Position numbers and translations under genes: made by a program
From: CALLPQ01 sp964421675
GTDB taxonomy: Bacteria > Pseudomonadota > Alphaproteobacteria > Caulobacterales > Parvularculaceae
DNA: 64,000 nucleotides
Assembly: GCA_964421675.1 (NCBI GenBank)
Contig: CAYQXV010000002.1
Span: forward strand, 74,192 to 138,191
Direction of reading: 5' to 3'
In this document: in pieces, positions 1-8,767 of the stretch
How positions within the stretch are numbered: the stretch's first letter is position 1
Layout: every line of letters begins with the position of its first letter
Notes under the pieces: model-generated
Databases searched by the model: none
What the model saw: the letters and a program-made list of their open reading frames with translations, nothing else
What the model was told of the DNA's origin: nothing

Positions 1-661
1 ATTTATAGTCTGCGCGTTTATCGCTGATCCATGCAATCAACCGGGCGGCACCTTCAACCGCCGATACGCCGCGATCTGTCTGGCTTGAATGGGTCGTAAA
101 CCCCGTGACCGTGGTGCGAAATGAGGCGATCCCTTTGTGCCCATCAATGACTTTCATCATGGTCGGCTCGCCAACAATGACCGCCTGAGGCGTGGGTAAA
201 TCGCGCACAATGCGCTCAATCATTCTGGGGGCGCCAATGCAGCCGACTTCCTCATCATAGGAAAGCGCCAGAATGATCGGCTTTTTCAAAGGCGCTGCGA
301 CCATCTCCGGCACCAGTGATAGGGCAATCGCCAGAAAACTTTTCATATCCGATGTGCCGCGCCCGAAAAGTTTTTGATCGCGTTCGACAACCTTAAACGG
401 ATCACTATCCCATGCCTGACCGGCTACGGGGACAACATCTGTATGGCCGGAAAGCACAACGCCGCCCGCTTCATTCGGCCCGATCAACGCATACAGGTTG
501 GTTTTTGTCTGATCATCATCAGGGGCACGCCAGTGCGGAATATTGTGCGACGATAACCAGCCTTCGACATCGCTAATGAGCGACAAGTTTGAAAGGTGAG
601 ATGTCGTGTCATGGGTAATGAGACGGTCGATCCAATGGCGTTGGGCACTTGTGTCGGTCAT
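1..661 (-). CDS. argE: acetylornithine deacetylase (ArgE), 3' end outside window
   Basis: This M20-family zinc peptidase most likely removes the acetyl group from N-acetylornithine in cytoplasmic arginine synthesis. About 220 N-terminal residues are present and the C-terminal part runs off the left edge. Visible family motifs are the metal-binding SGHTDVVPV, the GRGTSDMKSF loop that follows, the catalytic-glutamate stretch SYDEEVGCIGA and the VGEPT motif. The dimerisation domain begins near THSSQTDRGVSA, as in ArgE. The chosen start (MTDTSAQRHW) sits just before the first conserved helix. DapE and other M20 deacylases share these motifs, but the ITHDTTS and GTSDMK context fits ArgE best. Confidence 0.85.
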   Translation of the reverse strand, partial: MTDTSAQRHWIDRLITHDTTSHLSNLSLISDVEGWLSSHNIPHWRAPDDDQTKTNLYALIGPNEAGGVVLSGHTDVVPVAGQAWDSDPFKVVERDQKLFGRGTSDMKSFLAIALSLVPEMVAAPLKKPIILALSYDEEVGCIGAPRMIERIVRDLPTPQAVIVGEPTMMKVIDGHKGIASFRTTVTGFTTHSSQTDRGVSAVEGAARLIAWISDKRADYK

Positions 662-845
662 GGGCTTGTAGGTTTTCGATGGTTAAATTTTGAGGGGCAG
701 ACGGTGAGAGCGATGTGCGCTCATGGCCGCGAAAAGGAGCGGGGTTGCGGTAAAAAAAGCGAGCGTAGCAGCACAGATGGTTGCGCCGCACGGGAACTGC
801 GTTAGGTAAAGTATTGAGTGTGGTAAGCACAAAGGCAATAGGCAG

Positions 846-1802
846 ATGACGGCAACTCCATCAGATATCGGTTTACAGGCGATTGAGGATGAACGCAAAA
901 GGCTAGAGGCGCGGCTGCGCAAAATCATGGGGATAGGTGTAGGGGCCGCGCTCATTTTGGTGGTTCTGGTGGCAATCCTGCAAGCGCCGCCTTTGCCGGT
1001 CTATATCATTGTGCTTCTTGTCCCTTGTTTTTTTGCGTGGATCGTCGGGGTTACACCCTTGCAGCGCCATTTAAAGTTTGCCCATCGCGAGATGTTACAG
1101 AAGATATCTGACAGTCGCGGGATCGATTATCAGCCCGATATTGAGTATGGGCCAGATTTTGACGAGTTTCATGGGCTTCGTCTCGCCCCCTCCAGCGATC
1201 GCCAGCATTTTCGCGCGCTTTTTTCCGGAGAGCGTCACGGCATCCCTTTTCTGCTCTATGAGGCCCATCTGCAAAACCGGCAGGTGACAACCGATAGTCA
1301 GGGGCGACGGCGAACCAGCTGGGTTACTGTCTTTCATGGTGAACTGTTCAAAATTGACTGGCCAACCCCGTTTACTGGCAAAACCATGGTGATGCGCGAC
1401 AAAGGTCTTTTTAATCAGGCAGCAAGGCCCAATAAGGGGCTGCAACGGGTTGGGCTGGCATCTGCGCATTTTGAAGACGCCTTTGAGGTTTGGTCAGACG
1501 ATCAGGTTAATGCCCGCACAATTTTGGACCCGGTTGTGATGGAGCGTTTTCTGGCGCTGGAAAAAACTTTTCAAGGGAAAAGCCTTCGCGCTGCATTTTA
1601 TAGCGGATCGCTCTATCTATGTGTGCGCACGCATACGCGCATACCCCGGCCTGCTTTGTTCAAGCCGCTTACCACAGGGCCATTTGTTGAAAATATTAAC
1701 AAAGGATTTGAAGCGATTTACGATTTAATCGATCTAGCGGTTGCTCCCGTTCAAGGACATTTGGGGCAGCATCTGGCGATCGATAATGTTCGCTCAAAAT
1801 AG
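846..1802 (+). CDS. DUF3137 family membrane protein
   Basis: A 318-residue protein with an N-terminal coiled region (about residues 10-28), two closely spaced membrane segments (about 30-48 and 50-68) and a long soluble C-terminal domain. That domain contains the pattern FSGERHGIPFLLYEAHL followed by a VFHGELFKIDWP strand, which I recognise as the DUF3137 family. No enzymatic motif is evident and the function is unknown. The gene stands alone: 184 bases separate it from the divergent argE and about 245 bases from the next rightward gene. Identity as DUF3137 is by eye only. Confidence 0.65.
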   Translation: MTATPSDIGLQAIEDERKRLEARLRKIMGIGVGAALILVVLVAILQAPPLPVYIIVLLVPCFFAWIVGVTPLQRHLKFAHREMLQKISDSRGIDYQPDIEYGPDFDEFHGLRLAPSSDRQHFRALFSGERHGIPFLLYEAHLQNRQVTTDSQGRRRTSWVTVFHGELFKIDWPTPFTGKTMVMRDKGLFNQAARPNKGLQRVGLASAHFEDAFEVWSDDQVNARTILDPVVMERFLALEKTFQGKSLRAAFYSGSLYLCVRTHTRIPRPALFKPLTTGPFVENINKGFEAIYDLIDLAVAPVQGHLGQHLAIDNVRSK

Positions 1803-1871
1803 CCCAGTTTTTTTTAAACCGATGCTCCGTATGCATAATTGTTTCATTTTGAGAAACAGGTATTGGGTTCG

Positions 1872-1886
1872 TTAAAACTCCCTTAA
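1872..1886. promoter_or_regulatory. candidate CtrA box (TTAA-N7-TTAA)
   Basis: The sequence reads TTAA, seven bases, TTAA, a perfect match to the full consensus of the alphaproteobacterial cell-cycle regulator CtrA. It lies about 160 bases upstream of the vWA/TadE gene trio. In Caulobacter, pilus genes belong to the CtrA regulon, so the position makes sense. Chance matches are possible in this AT-rich intergenic stretch. Confidence 0.5.
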
Positions 1887-2048
1887 CATGTAGCTCGCAT
1901 GTTAATAAAAATCTCAACATTCATTGCTATTAACCCTCTGTCCTATCTTCATATTAATCAATTGGTATGAAGATTGCAGAATCTATGTTGGTGGGCACCA
2001 TTAGGGTCAAGATCGGAGACGTCCGGTTGTTATGTTGGAGTATTCAGA

Positions 2049-3302
2049 GTGAAAAATCGTCGTTTTCTGCAAGACCGTTCGGGCAATGTTGCCTTAACAA
2101 CCGCCCTTGTCGCAATTATCTTGTTTACAATCGGCGGCGCTTCGGTCGATTTTATCAGATTCACCACCCTGCGCGGTGAGTTGCAAGCCGCAACGGATAG
2201 TGCCGTTCTCGCAGCTGCATCTCTTTCCAACAAAAATTCACCAACTGTGGTTGCTGCAGATTATTTTGACGCGAATTTTGACCGAGAGCGATTTGATCTC
2301 GATGCAAGTGATGTCGACTTCGATCCAGTTGTTGTCGCTGATACACAAACCCTGCGAACAATCCAGGCCACAGCAACGGCGACGATGGAAACCTATTTTA
2401 TCGGGATTATTGGCTTTCTCGGCGCGGGCGGGTTCGATACTCTCGACGCTATTGCTATGTCCCAGGCCAGCGAGACTTCTCAGAATGTTGAAATTGCTAT
2501 GGTGCTTGACATTTCCATATCAATGCAAGGGCAAAAAATTAATAGCCTTATTGATGCTGCCAGCAATTTTGTGACAACTGTCTATGAGGACTCAAGGCCA
2601 AATCAGACCTCAGTCAATGTTATCCCTTTTTCGCGTAATGTGAATGTTGAACCTATTTTTGAAGATTTTGCAGACCCCGGAACCTTCACATCACCAGCGG
2701 TCAAGCCTTGTGTTTTATATGACCATTTTGGTTCGGATTATAATGAGGGGACATTGGGAATCTTATCTGCGGTTGATCAAGATCCAGCACTCCAGTCTGG
2801 TCGTGAGGCTTGCGTATCAACTCCGGTATTTCTCAATAGTGAGGATGAGGGCGCCATACGCAATGCTATTTCTGGATTTTCAGCGGGTGGCAGAACTGAT
2901 TTACACATTGGAACTGCTTGGGGGCTTAAAGCTCTATCACCGGATTGGCGCGGTGATTTAGGCGGCGATTTTAATGATCGCCCTGCCGAATATGGTGATG
3001 AGACAATTAAGGCATTGATTGTGATGTCTGATGGCCGGGTTAATCCAATTCCTGATGCGAGTGGTGTCGAAGATGTACCGCTTGCAGAACAACAAATTCG
3101 CGATATGTGCGATGATGCAAGAGATAACAATATCGTTGTTTACACTATTGGTTTTCAGATCACAGACGGTAGTGCAGCAGATTTATTACTTGAAGACTGT
3201 GCATCAAGTTTGAGCCAATATTATTTTGTGGAAACCATCGATCTGGAAGCGGCGTTTCAAGGAATAGCGGCCTCAATCAGCAAGCTACGTGTTACGCAAT
3301 AG
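2049..3302 (+). CDS. TadG-like pilus assembly protein with von Willebrand A domain
   Basis: A membrane-anchored protein of 417 residues. After the RSGNVALTTALVA segment comes one transmembrane helix, of the Tad/Flp pilus 'TadE-like' type, with the downstream pattern ELQAATDSAVLAAA. A vWA domain follows from about residue 147, with MIDAS motif DISIS (first Asp at 154) and a second conserved strand ALIVMSDG. The GTG start at 2049 is preferred because TTGGAG lies eight bases upstream; an in-frame start 75 bases earlier has no such site. Family members usually sit with Tad secretion genes and are thought to act at the cell surface. Here the trio stands alone, so the role in pilus biogenesis or adhesion is inferred. 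Confidence 0.75.
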   Translation: MKNRRFLQDRSGNVALTTALVAIILFTIGGASVDFIRFTTLRGELQAATDSAVLAAASLSNKNSPTVVAADYFDANFDRERFDLDASDVDFDPVVVADTQTLRTIQATATATMETYFIGIIGFLGAGGFDTLDAIAMSQASETSQNVEIAMVLDISISMQGQKINSLIDAASNFVTTVYEDSRPNQTSVNVIPFSRNVNVEPIFEDFADPGTFTSPAVKPCVLYDHFGSDYNEGTLGILSAVDQDPALQSGREACVSTPVFLNSEDEGAIRNAISGFSAGGRTDLHIGTAWGLKALSPDWRGDLGGDFNDRPAEYGDETIKALIVMSDGRVNPIPDASGVEDVPLAEQQIRDMCDDARDNNIVVYTIGFQITDGSAADLLLEDCASSLSQYYFVETIDLEAAFQGIAASISKLRVTQ

Positions 3303-3311
3303 GAAACAGAT

Positions 3312-3836
3312 ATGATTAAACGATTTGCGAGAGATAATCGCGGCGTAGCAGCCGTAGAGTTTGCTCTTATTGCACCAATTTTCTTGGCGCTAATTCTCAG
3401 TCTGTTTGAAACGGGTTGGCTGATGACTAAAATTGCACTTGCGGATAACGCGGTGTCGTCTGTGGGGCGATCAATATATACCGGCGCCGCGCTTTCTGAT
3501 GCGACCATTACCCAAGATTCGCTCAAAGAAGAGATCTGCCGGCAAATCGTCATTATCGGTGATTGTGAAAACAATATTGAGCTGGAAGTAATCACCATTA
3601 ATAGCTTTAATGATATTCCCACAGGCGGGGAAGTTTGCAGAGATAGCTTTAATGGCGGGGTTCAACCTGTTGCAACCTATACGCCGGGACAATCTCAGGA
3701 AATTTCCTTCGTTCGAGCATGTATTACGACGGAGATTTTCTCGCCCTTTATTGGTGTTGGGCTTGGTTTGCCAAAAAATAGTAATGACCGATTTGAAATC
3801 ATCTCAACGATCGCCTTTGCAAATGAACCCTTTTGA
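3312..3836 (+). CDS. TadE-like pseudopilin/pilus assembly protein
   Basis: A 174-residue protein starting with a short basic leader and the signature RGVAAVEFALIAP followed by a hydrophobic helix. This is the hallmark of TadE/TadF, minor pseudopilins processed by a prepilin peptidase after the Gly. The extracytoplasmic remainder has two Cys pairs (around EEICRQIVIIGDCE and VRACITTE), likely disulfides. It starts nine bases after the vWA gene stops, with AGGA six bases before ATG, so the two are co-transcribed. TadE and TadF cannot be told apart from sequence this short. Confidence 0.8.
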   Translation: MIKRFARDNRGVAAVEFALIAPIFLALILSLFETGWLMTKIALADNAVSSVGRSIYTGAALSDATITQDSLKEEICRQIVIIGDCENNIELEVITINSFNDIPTGGEVCRDSFNGGVQPVATYTPGQSQEISFVRACITTEIFSPFIGVGLGLPKNSNDRFEIISTIAFANEPF

Positions 3837-3865
3837 TCATGTGGTTGGCTAAGGATTATAAGGAA

Positions 3866-4399
3866 ATGCAAAAAATGAACATCTTCATCCAGTTTCTGCG
3901 TGATCGCCGGGGCGTTGCAGCGGTAGAAGCAGCATTCATTATTCCCATACTCGTAATTTTATTACTTGGTAGTGTGGGCGCTTTTGATCTGTTTCGGGCA
4001 GATCGCAGCATATCGCATTCAGCTAATACTGTGGTGGATCTCGCTTCGCGTATGGAGGTCATGAATGATCAAAATCGCGATGCGCTATTTGCAACAGGTC
4101 AGGCGCTGTTGGGTAAATTTTCTTCAAATAGCGATTATGCAATTTCACTCGCCAGTATTCTCAATGATGGTACACAGTTGACGGTGGTTTGGTCTGAGGC
4201 GAATGCAAACGGGGCAGAGATTGTCGATGGCGAGTTGGCATCCCTCGATCTTCCAGATATTCCGGAAAATGAGTCAGTTATATTTGTTCGTGTTGAGAAT
4301 AATTATGCACCGATATTTGGTTCAGGCCTTGATTTTGATCGGGAGTCCTCAAGACGGCCGCGCTTTGTGGCACAAATCGCATATGATACTGGACCTTAA
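3866..4399 (+). CDS. TadE/TadF-like pilus assembly protein
   Basis: The third member of the trio. The mature N-terminus carries the same class of signature (RRGVAAVEAAFIIP) and a single membrane helix, followed by an exported domain of about 140 residues. Two ATG codons are plausible, at 3866 and 3875, each with a purine-rich ribosome site about ten bases upstream. The gene follows the preceding TadE-like gene closely and ends about 40 bases before a convergent gene. It is paralogous to its neighbour in the leader and helix only. No prepilin peptidase, secretin or TadA ATPase gene is in this window, so those must be encoded elsewhere if the trio works in a Tad system. Confidence 0.75.
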   Translation: MQKMNIFIQFLRDRRGVAAVEAAFIIPILVILLLGSVGAFDLFRADRSISHSANTVVDLASRMEVMNDQNRDALFATGQALLGKFSSNSDYAISLASILNDGTQLTVVWSEANANGAEIVDGELASLDLPDIPENESVIFVRVENNYAPIFGSGLDFDRESSRRPRFVAQIAYDTGP

Positions 4400-4437
4400 T
4401 GGGTCTAAAGCGAGCGCTTGAATGTTAAGGCGTGCTC

Positions 4438-5187
4438 TTATTGCGCCATAACCATATCGCCAACAAATTCGCGAATTTTGGTGTCGATTTCTGCCCATTC
4501 GGCTAGATAGGGCCGTTTATATCGATAGGTAACGCTAACCGTGTCGTTTAGCTCATATTCGCGCCAGCATTCAGGGCTGGGTTGCGATGGTAATTCATTA
4601 TAGCAAAATAATGCGATTGTTTGTTCGTCAGCATCTTGACCAACAAACAAGGTTGAATCTGCATATCCATTGGTCGGAACATTGTCGCGTTGCGGGCGAA
4701 AGGTATAGCGGTTTAACCGGTAGGGTGTACGCGTACCGCGCTGGTCAATCGTGTGGGGGAGGTATAGGGACTCAAGGCGCTCTTCCTCAGTAAATGAGTT
4801 CGCGCGCGCGCGGATGACAATGTCGATCCGTCTGGTGTCGGGTTCATTATCGATAAATTCCAGGCGCCAGGCAGGCGAGTATCCATCAAGGCTCGGCCAG
4901 AGGGCATAGAGGCTGACTTTTTCATGATCACCTCCGCGACGCTCGCGAGGGAAAACGGTATGATTGGCGCGCACCTGGAACCGGGTTTGGCCTACCGAGA
5001 AATTGACGACATCTTGGCTAACCGTGGGGCTTGGGACGGTTCCATTAATGTCATCGACCGACGGGCCGACATAATAATATAAAAACACCGCGCACAAAAC
5101 GAGCGTGGCGAGGAAAATACCAATGGGATAGCGCCAGCTCGATTCCTCGCGGACTTCATCGCCGCCAAATCCGTAGTTTGAACTCAT
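4438..5187 (-). CDS. hypothetical protein with one N-terminal membrane anchor
   Basis: A 249-residue protein I do not recognise. A short cytoplasmic N-terminus is followed by one transmembrane helix (about residues 21-41, PIGIFLATLVLCAVFLYYYV). The remainder is soluble and beta-rich, rich in Arg, Tyr and acidic residues, and has two cysteines (FCYNE and PECWREYE) that could pair in the periplasm. It ends 38 bases from the convergent TadE-like gene. An AAAGG-like site precedes the ATG. Coding is supported by length, a normal amino-acid profile and a convincing membrane segment, but no function can be assigned. Confidence 0.7.
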   Translation of the reverse strand: MSSNYGFGGDEVREESSWRYPIGIFLATLVLCAVFLYYYVGPSVDDINGTVPSPTVSQDVVNFSVGQTRFQVRANHTVFPRERRGGDHEKVSLYALWPSLDGYSPAWRLEFIDNEPDTRRIDIVIRARANSFTEEERLESLYLPHTIDQRGTRTPYRLNRYTFRPQRDNVPTNGYADSTLFVGQDADEQTIALFCYNELPSQPSPECWREYELNDTVSVTYRYKRPYLAEWAEIDTKIREFVGDMVMAQ

Positions 5188-5333
5188 GCCTTTGATTCCG
5201 GTCCCTATATCATCGAGATGGCAAGACTATAGCTGAGCGCTGCCGACGGCAAGACCAACGGCCTCCTGGCTCGTGGGTTCTTTTCCATCTGGGGCCAGGG
5301 CAGGGGCAATTTTTGATCAAATTCACCGATTCG

Positions 5334-5367
5334 GGGGAAAGAGGCCTTTTCTGGGGAAAGAGGCCTT
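5334..5367. repeat. 15-bp direct repeat in intergenic region
   Basis: The 15-mer GGGGAAAGAGGCCTT occurs at 5334-5348 and again at 5353-5367, a period of 19 bases. It lies between two leftward genes, upstream of the unrecognised 5187 gene and downstream of the thioesterase. No T tract or strong hairpin accompanies it. Confidence 0.6.
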
Positions 5368-5447
5368 GCCTCCGCCCGGTTCTGTCCTCTTGGTCTGGTC
5401 GCCGTCAGAAGGTGTTAGGTGGCCGCATAGTCGCTTTGAGAACCAAA

Positions 5448-5897
5448 TTACCGCGCTTTGCTGACATGCCAGTCAACGTCCATTGTACCGACTTCGGTGT
5501 CTTTTTCATCGATAATGGAAACATGCACTGAAAACTGGACCTTGCCATCTTTCTCAAGAGCCTCGCGCAAAACCTCCGCTTTATCTCCGGTTTTTGCGTG
5601 CGCGCGCAAGGTGCCCTTTGCGATCTTTTTGTAAGCAATCGATGCGATCGCTGCGACGGGGCGTAAGCCTAAGAGCTGCTCGGCAAATGCCCCTGCCATG
5701 GCTGCGCCGGATGCGGCCTCGCCAAGGGTAAACATGGCACCAGCATGCTGAGTGCCAATATGGTTTGATGTTTCTTGTCGCTGCTCTAGTGAGGCGGACG
5801 CGGCCCCCACCTCAACAGTTTCTATCTGTACACCGACATAATTTGCGAACGGCACTGCCGCTCCTAATTGCGCTTTTACCATTTCAAGGGGCGTCAT
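5448..5897 (-). CDS. PaaI/DUF4442-type hotdog thioesterase
   Basis: A 149-residue single hotdog-fold protein, probably an acyl-CoA thioesterase. The motif NHIGTQHAGAMFTLGEAASG matches the hotdog helix and the loop with the conserved HAG that precedes it. A strand containing KTGDKAEVLREALEKDG and an EVGTMDVDWHV terminus complete the fold. The ATG at 5897 is chosen because AGGTGA lies seven bases upstream, whereas a start 63 bases earlier has no ribosome site. The substrate is unknown. It is transcribed alone. Confidence 0.75.
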   Translation of the reverse strand: MTPLEMVKAQLGAAVPFANYVGVQIETVEVGAASASLEQRQETSNHIGTQHAGAMFTLGEAASGAAMAGAFAEQLLGLRPVAAIASIAYKKIAKGTLRAHAKTGDKAEVLREALEKDGKVQFSVHVSIIDEKDTEVGTMDVDWHVSKAR

Positions 5898-6090
5898 GAT
5901 TATATCACCTGTTAAAATTTCTAACGGGCGCATTAGGGTTAAACTTGGCTTATGGGTCAAGCTGCACGTGCAGTGCGCTTGGGTCGGTGCTGGGAGCGCC
6001 TACAGAACCTCATTCATTTCAGCGACAAGGCGCGCGCACCATATTGGTCTGGAGAACCGATCAATTGATTTGCACTATATAACTGCAGAT

Positions 6091-6117
6091 AAAAAAGGGC
6101 AGCGCGTAAGCGCTGCC
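6091..6117 (-). terminator. Rho-independent terminator of the GYF-domain gene
   Basis: A perfect 8-bp stem (GGCAGCGC / GCGCTGCC, 6098-6117) with a 4-base loop is followed on the minus strand by a run of six T. This is a textbook intrinsic terminator for the leftward gene ending at 6203. It lies in a 305-base gap (5898-6202) that otherwise holds only a 9-bp inverted repeat at 6162-6187. Confidence 0.75.
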
Positions 6118-6161
6118 TCGATTAAAATCTACAAAATTACTTTTTTTCGTTCCGCTATGTG

Positions 6162-6187
6162 TGAATGGTTCTGCGATGAACCATTCA
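6162..6187. repeat. 9-bp inverted repeat downstream of GYF gene
   Basis: TGAATGGTT and AACCATTCA are perfect reverse complements separated by eight bases, 15 bases past the stop of the leftward gene at 6203. A 7-base A/T run lies at 6141-6147. It may be a first, weaker terminator or an mRNA 3' stabiliser ahead of the strong terminator at 6091-6117. Confidence 0.4.
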
Positions 6188-6202
6188 ATAGCGTTGATTA
6201 GC

Positions 6203-6763
6203 TTAGCGCTTGATCTTGGCCCAGGCAGAAGTAAGTTTTGCATGGGTTTCTGGCGGGAAATTCTGCCAGGAAGACCGGCCTTTTGTCGCGTCAACAATAA
6301 ATAACGACTCGCGCGGCAGCAAAAACGGTGCGACAGCATTCCGCACGCCAATTGCTGTTTGCTGACACGATACCGTCCACACATTTTCTGCAATCTTAAA
6401 GCCAGGCCCTAAGCTTAGAATTGCGGTTTCAACACGGCTTGCTGCAGCACTGACCACATCAAAGATGAGAATAAAATTGGAGTGGGAAGTTTCAGCGTCG
6501 CCATCAGCGTTATTGGTATTGCTTTCGATAAGTTCGCGCTTACCAAACTTACTTTGTGAGGAATCGTTAGCGCCGGTCTTGCCAAACATTGCAGCAAATG
6601 TCGCTTCGTCCTGCGCTTCGCGCCATCTATTTGCTCCAGCAGGTGACACAAGTGACCAGGCCGCTAAACGACCTTCGCTGGCGAATTTTTTGAGTTGGGT
6701 AGAAGAATAAGGACCGTAAATCTTGTCCTCAACCTTTAAGCACCAGTTATCAGCAGCTAGCAT
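6203..6763 (-). CDS. GYF-2 domain protein
   Basis: A 186-residue cytoplasmic protein. Residues 7-50 (WCLKVEDKIYGPYSSTQLKK and onward) match the GYF_2 family: aromatic start, YGPYS, a helix ending in FASEGRL, then SLVSPAGANRWREA. GYF domains bind proline-rich peptides. A linker rich in Ser and Asn (about 65-95) leads to a C-terminal alpha/beta domain (SNFILIFDVVSAAASRVETA ... SLFIVDATKGRSSW) that resembles a small ferredoxin-like fold and that I cannot assign. A PilZ protein gene lies just upstream in the same orientation (33 bases), so the two may be co-transcribed, ending at the terminator at 6091-6117. Confidence 0.7.
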   Translation of the reverse strand: MLAADNWCLKVEDKIYGPYSSTQLKKFASEGRLAAWSLVSPAGANRWREAQDEATFAAMFGKTGANDSSQSKFGKRELIESNTNNADGDAETSHSNFILIFDVVSAAASRVETAILSLGPGFKIAENVWTVSCQQTAIGVRNAVAPFLLPRESLFIVDATKGRSSWQNFPPETHAKLTSAWAKIKR

Positions 6764-6796
6764 GGATTTCGTCCCTATCGTGAACAGTACAAGTCA

Positions 6797-7585
6797 TTAA
6801 GTCTTCCTACCGAATGTACTTGCAATCATGGTGCCAGATTTACCTTTTTCAGGTGTTGGCGAATCTTCAGTGCCGCCGGCGGCTTTTTCCATTACATCGT
6901 CCATGAATCGGGTTGATCCCAGAAAGATGACCCCAACGCCCATTTCATGGCGACGCACGACACGCGCCTTCATGCGCCCGACAATCATTTCAGTGCCCAG
7001 GGCTGGGGTTGGTTCAATTTTAATGGAGGCGCCAGTCAGCGAAATGTCCAAAATTGAGCATTCAATGCGTGAACCATCTTCGTGGGTCACCATCACAGAA
7101 CGATCAAGATCAATACGCGGCGTTAGGCGGCGGTCATTTTTGCGTTGGCCGCGGTTTAACACTCTGATAAGGGCGTCGGCGGTGCGCTGTGTTTTCGCGC
7201 GCCTGCTCGAATAATGTACCGCAAATGCAAAGCGTCCCGCGCGCACAACTTCGCCTTCAAAACGGCCAATACTGTCAATATAAAGGATAACCTGATCGCC
7301 AATATTCGGCGTAATTTTCGCGCGAACCATGGCCCCGCCTGCAGAGACATTAATCACCACACAAGGGCGTTCCGCGCCATCTGGCCCTAAATATCGCGCT
7401 TTTAGACGATAATTGGCTCTGGCGTGGCGTCGGCGATCTTCATGACCGTCTTCGCGCGCTGTATGTTGGGCACCAAGTTCCGCATCGACATCCACTTGAG
7501 TGCCTGATTGATTATTTTGCGATGACATGCGAGGGCCTATCTTTGGAGGTTGGCGCATCAGTCCGCTAGCAGCTTTATTGGTCAT
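6797..7585 (-). CDS. tandem PilZ-domain protein
   Basis: A cytoplasmic protein with two PilZ-like domains. The first (about residues 50-130) has DRRRHARANYRLKARYL followed by INVSAGGAMVRA. The second (about 145-225) has KNDRRLTPRIDLDRSVMV followed by LDISLTGASIKI. Both carry the RxxxR plus [DN]xSxxG pattern that binds cyclic di-GMP. The C-tail is charged. The start at 7585 (MTNKAASG) is a choice among several in-frame ATGs (also 7528). The diguanylate cyclase PleD elsewhere in this window is a possible source of the ligand. Output is unknown; similar proteins tune motility or envelope functions. Confidence 0.78.
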   Translation of the reverse strand: MTNKAASGLMRQPPKIGPRMSSQNNQSGTQVDVDAELGAQHTAREDGHEDRRRHARANYRLKARYLGPDGAERPCVVINVSAGGAMVRAKITPNIGDQVILYIDSIGRFEGEVVRAGRFAFAVHYSSRRAKTQRTADALIRVLNRGQRKNDRRLTPRIDLDRSVMVTHEDGSRIECSILDISLTGASIKIEPTPALGTEMIVGRMKARVVRRHEMGVGVIFLGSTRFMDDVMEKAAGGTEDSPTPEKGKSGTMIASTFGRKT

Positions 7586-7877
7586 AGGATTCGAGCTCTG
7601 AATACAAATTGAACCTAATGACCATAGACCCGTTTGGTGAATAAACTCTTGAAACAAGATCATTTTGACCCGAAGTTGAGAGAAAAGTGGATAAAAGATC
7701 CGCACTCTTGTTCCGTGTCGGGACATACACATATGCGATGGCGCGAAGTGTTAACGAATTATGAAAAAATTAAGTCTAGCACGGTCGGTATGGCGCTGAA
7801 TTTTCAACATGTACCGATTTTAGTGCTAAAATGAATATGGTCGTTTTAAACCGATACCGAAAACCTTAACCCAAGAA
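7586..7877. other. divergent intergenic region (PilZ / rhomboid)
   Basis: This 292-base stretch holds no convincing gene. It must contain both divergent promoters. At 7751-7765 there is TTAA-N7-TGAA, one base off the CtrA consensus, which I consider only suggestive. Confidence 0.4.
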
Positions 7878-8636
7878 ATGTCAGTTGGAATGAATACCAA
7901 AACCGAACAGCCCCCAAATAAACCTGCTGTTAATGATTCAACAAGTTGGGTGCACCGTGCGCCTCCGATAGTATTGGCGCTCATCGGATTAATGGTTTTT
8001 GTCAGTGCGGCCATGACATGGGGACCAAAACCATTGGTTCTCTATGTTGAACATTGGGGGGCGATTGTGCCTGTACGGTACAATCCCAATTACATCGCCA
8101 ATACCGGGTTGCTGATCTTGTTAACCTCGCCGGTTACCTATCAGTTTTTTCATGGCGGGTTTTTGCATCTATTTTTGAATTCAATGTTTCTGCTTGCCTT
8201 TGGGACGCCCGTGGCATTGCGAATGATTGCGATGCGCGGCGCGGTGCGGGGAAGCATGGTGTTTCTTGCCTTTTTCCTAGTGAGCGGCGTGGTTAGCGGG
8301 ATGGCATTTGTTCTCTTGCATCTGACCTCACCCTTCCATGTTATCGGTGCGTCGGGCAGCGTTTCTGCCTTAATGGCGGCGGCAATTATCTTAATGGAAA
8401 CAGCGCGATTACGCGCACAAGGGTTTGTTTCTTCTGGTCAATCCAATCGGCTAGCCCCGGTGACATCGCCCATGGTGATGCGTTTTTCACTCTCCATCAT
8501 TGGATTGAACCTAGCGATCGCGATCCTCGGTGAATTTATCGTTCCCGGCGGTGCCCAAATAGCTTGGGAGGCGCATATTGCTGGGTATTTGTTCGGACTG
8601 TTTGCTTATCCAGTTGTCGACCGATTTATGCGTTAA
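7878..8636 (+). CDS. rhomboid family intramembrane serine protease
   Basis: A polytopic membrane protein of 252 residues with about six helices. The three rhomboid signatures are present in order: FFHGGFLHLFLNSMFLLAFG (HxxxHxxxN), GASGSVSALM with the catalytic Ser at about 159, and EAHIAGYLFG with the catalytic His at about 233. It should cleave type I membrane proteins near the outer leaflet. Substrates are not indicated by context. A hydrophilic loop (about 175-195) separates helices 4 and 5. The start could also be the in-frame ATG twelve bases downstream. Confidence 0.88.
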   Translation: MSVGMNTKTEQPPNKPAVNDSTSWVHRAPPIVLALIGLMVFVSAAMTWGPKPLVLYVEHWGAIVPVRYNPNYIANTGLLILLTSPVTYQFFHGGFLHLFLNSMFLLAFGTPVALRMIAMRGAVRGSMVFLAFFLVSGVVSGMAFVLLHLTSPFHVIGASGSVSALMAAAIILMETARLRAQGFVSSGQSNRLAPVTSPMVMRFSLSIIGLNLAIAILGEFIVPGGAQIAWEAHIAGYLFGLFAYPVVDRFMR

Positions 8637-8767
8637 TCGGCCTAAGTTTATAGCATTTGTCATAGGGTTTATTAGCAAACGTCTATGGATATGACTGATC
8701 TACCGTGCCTGAATTCCTTGCAAAATTGTCGATTTTGCTGCATGCTGATTATATAAGGAGGCATATT

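Noticed and set aside
7751..7765. Near-CtrA box TTAA-N7-TGAA between PilZ and rhomboid genes
   Set aside because: One mismatch in an AT-rich region; chance matches are frequent, so not called as a site.
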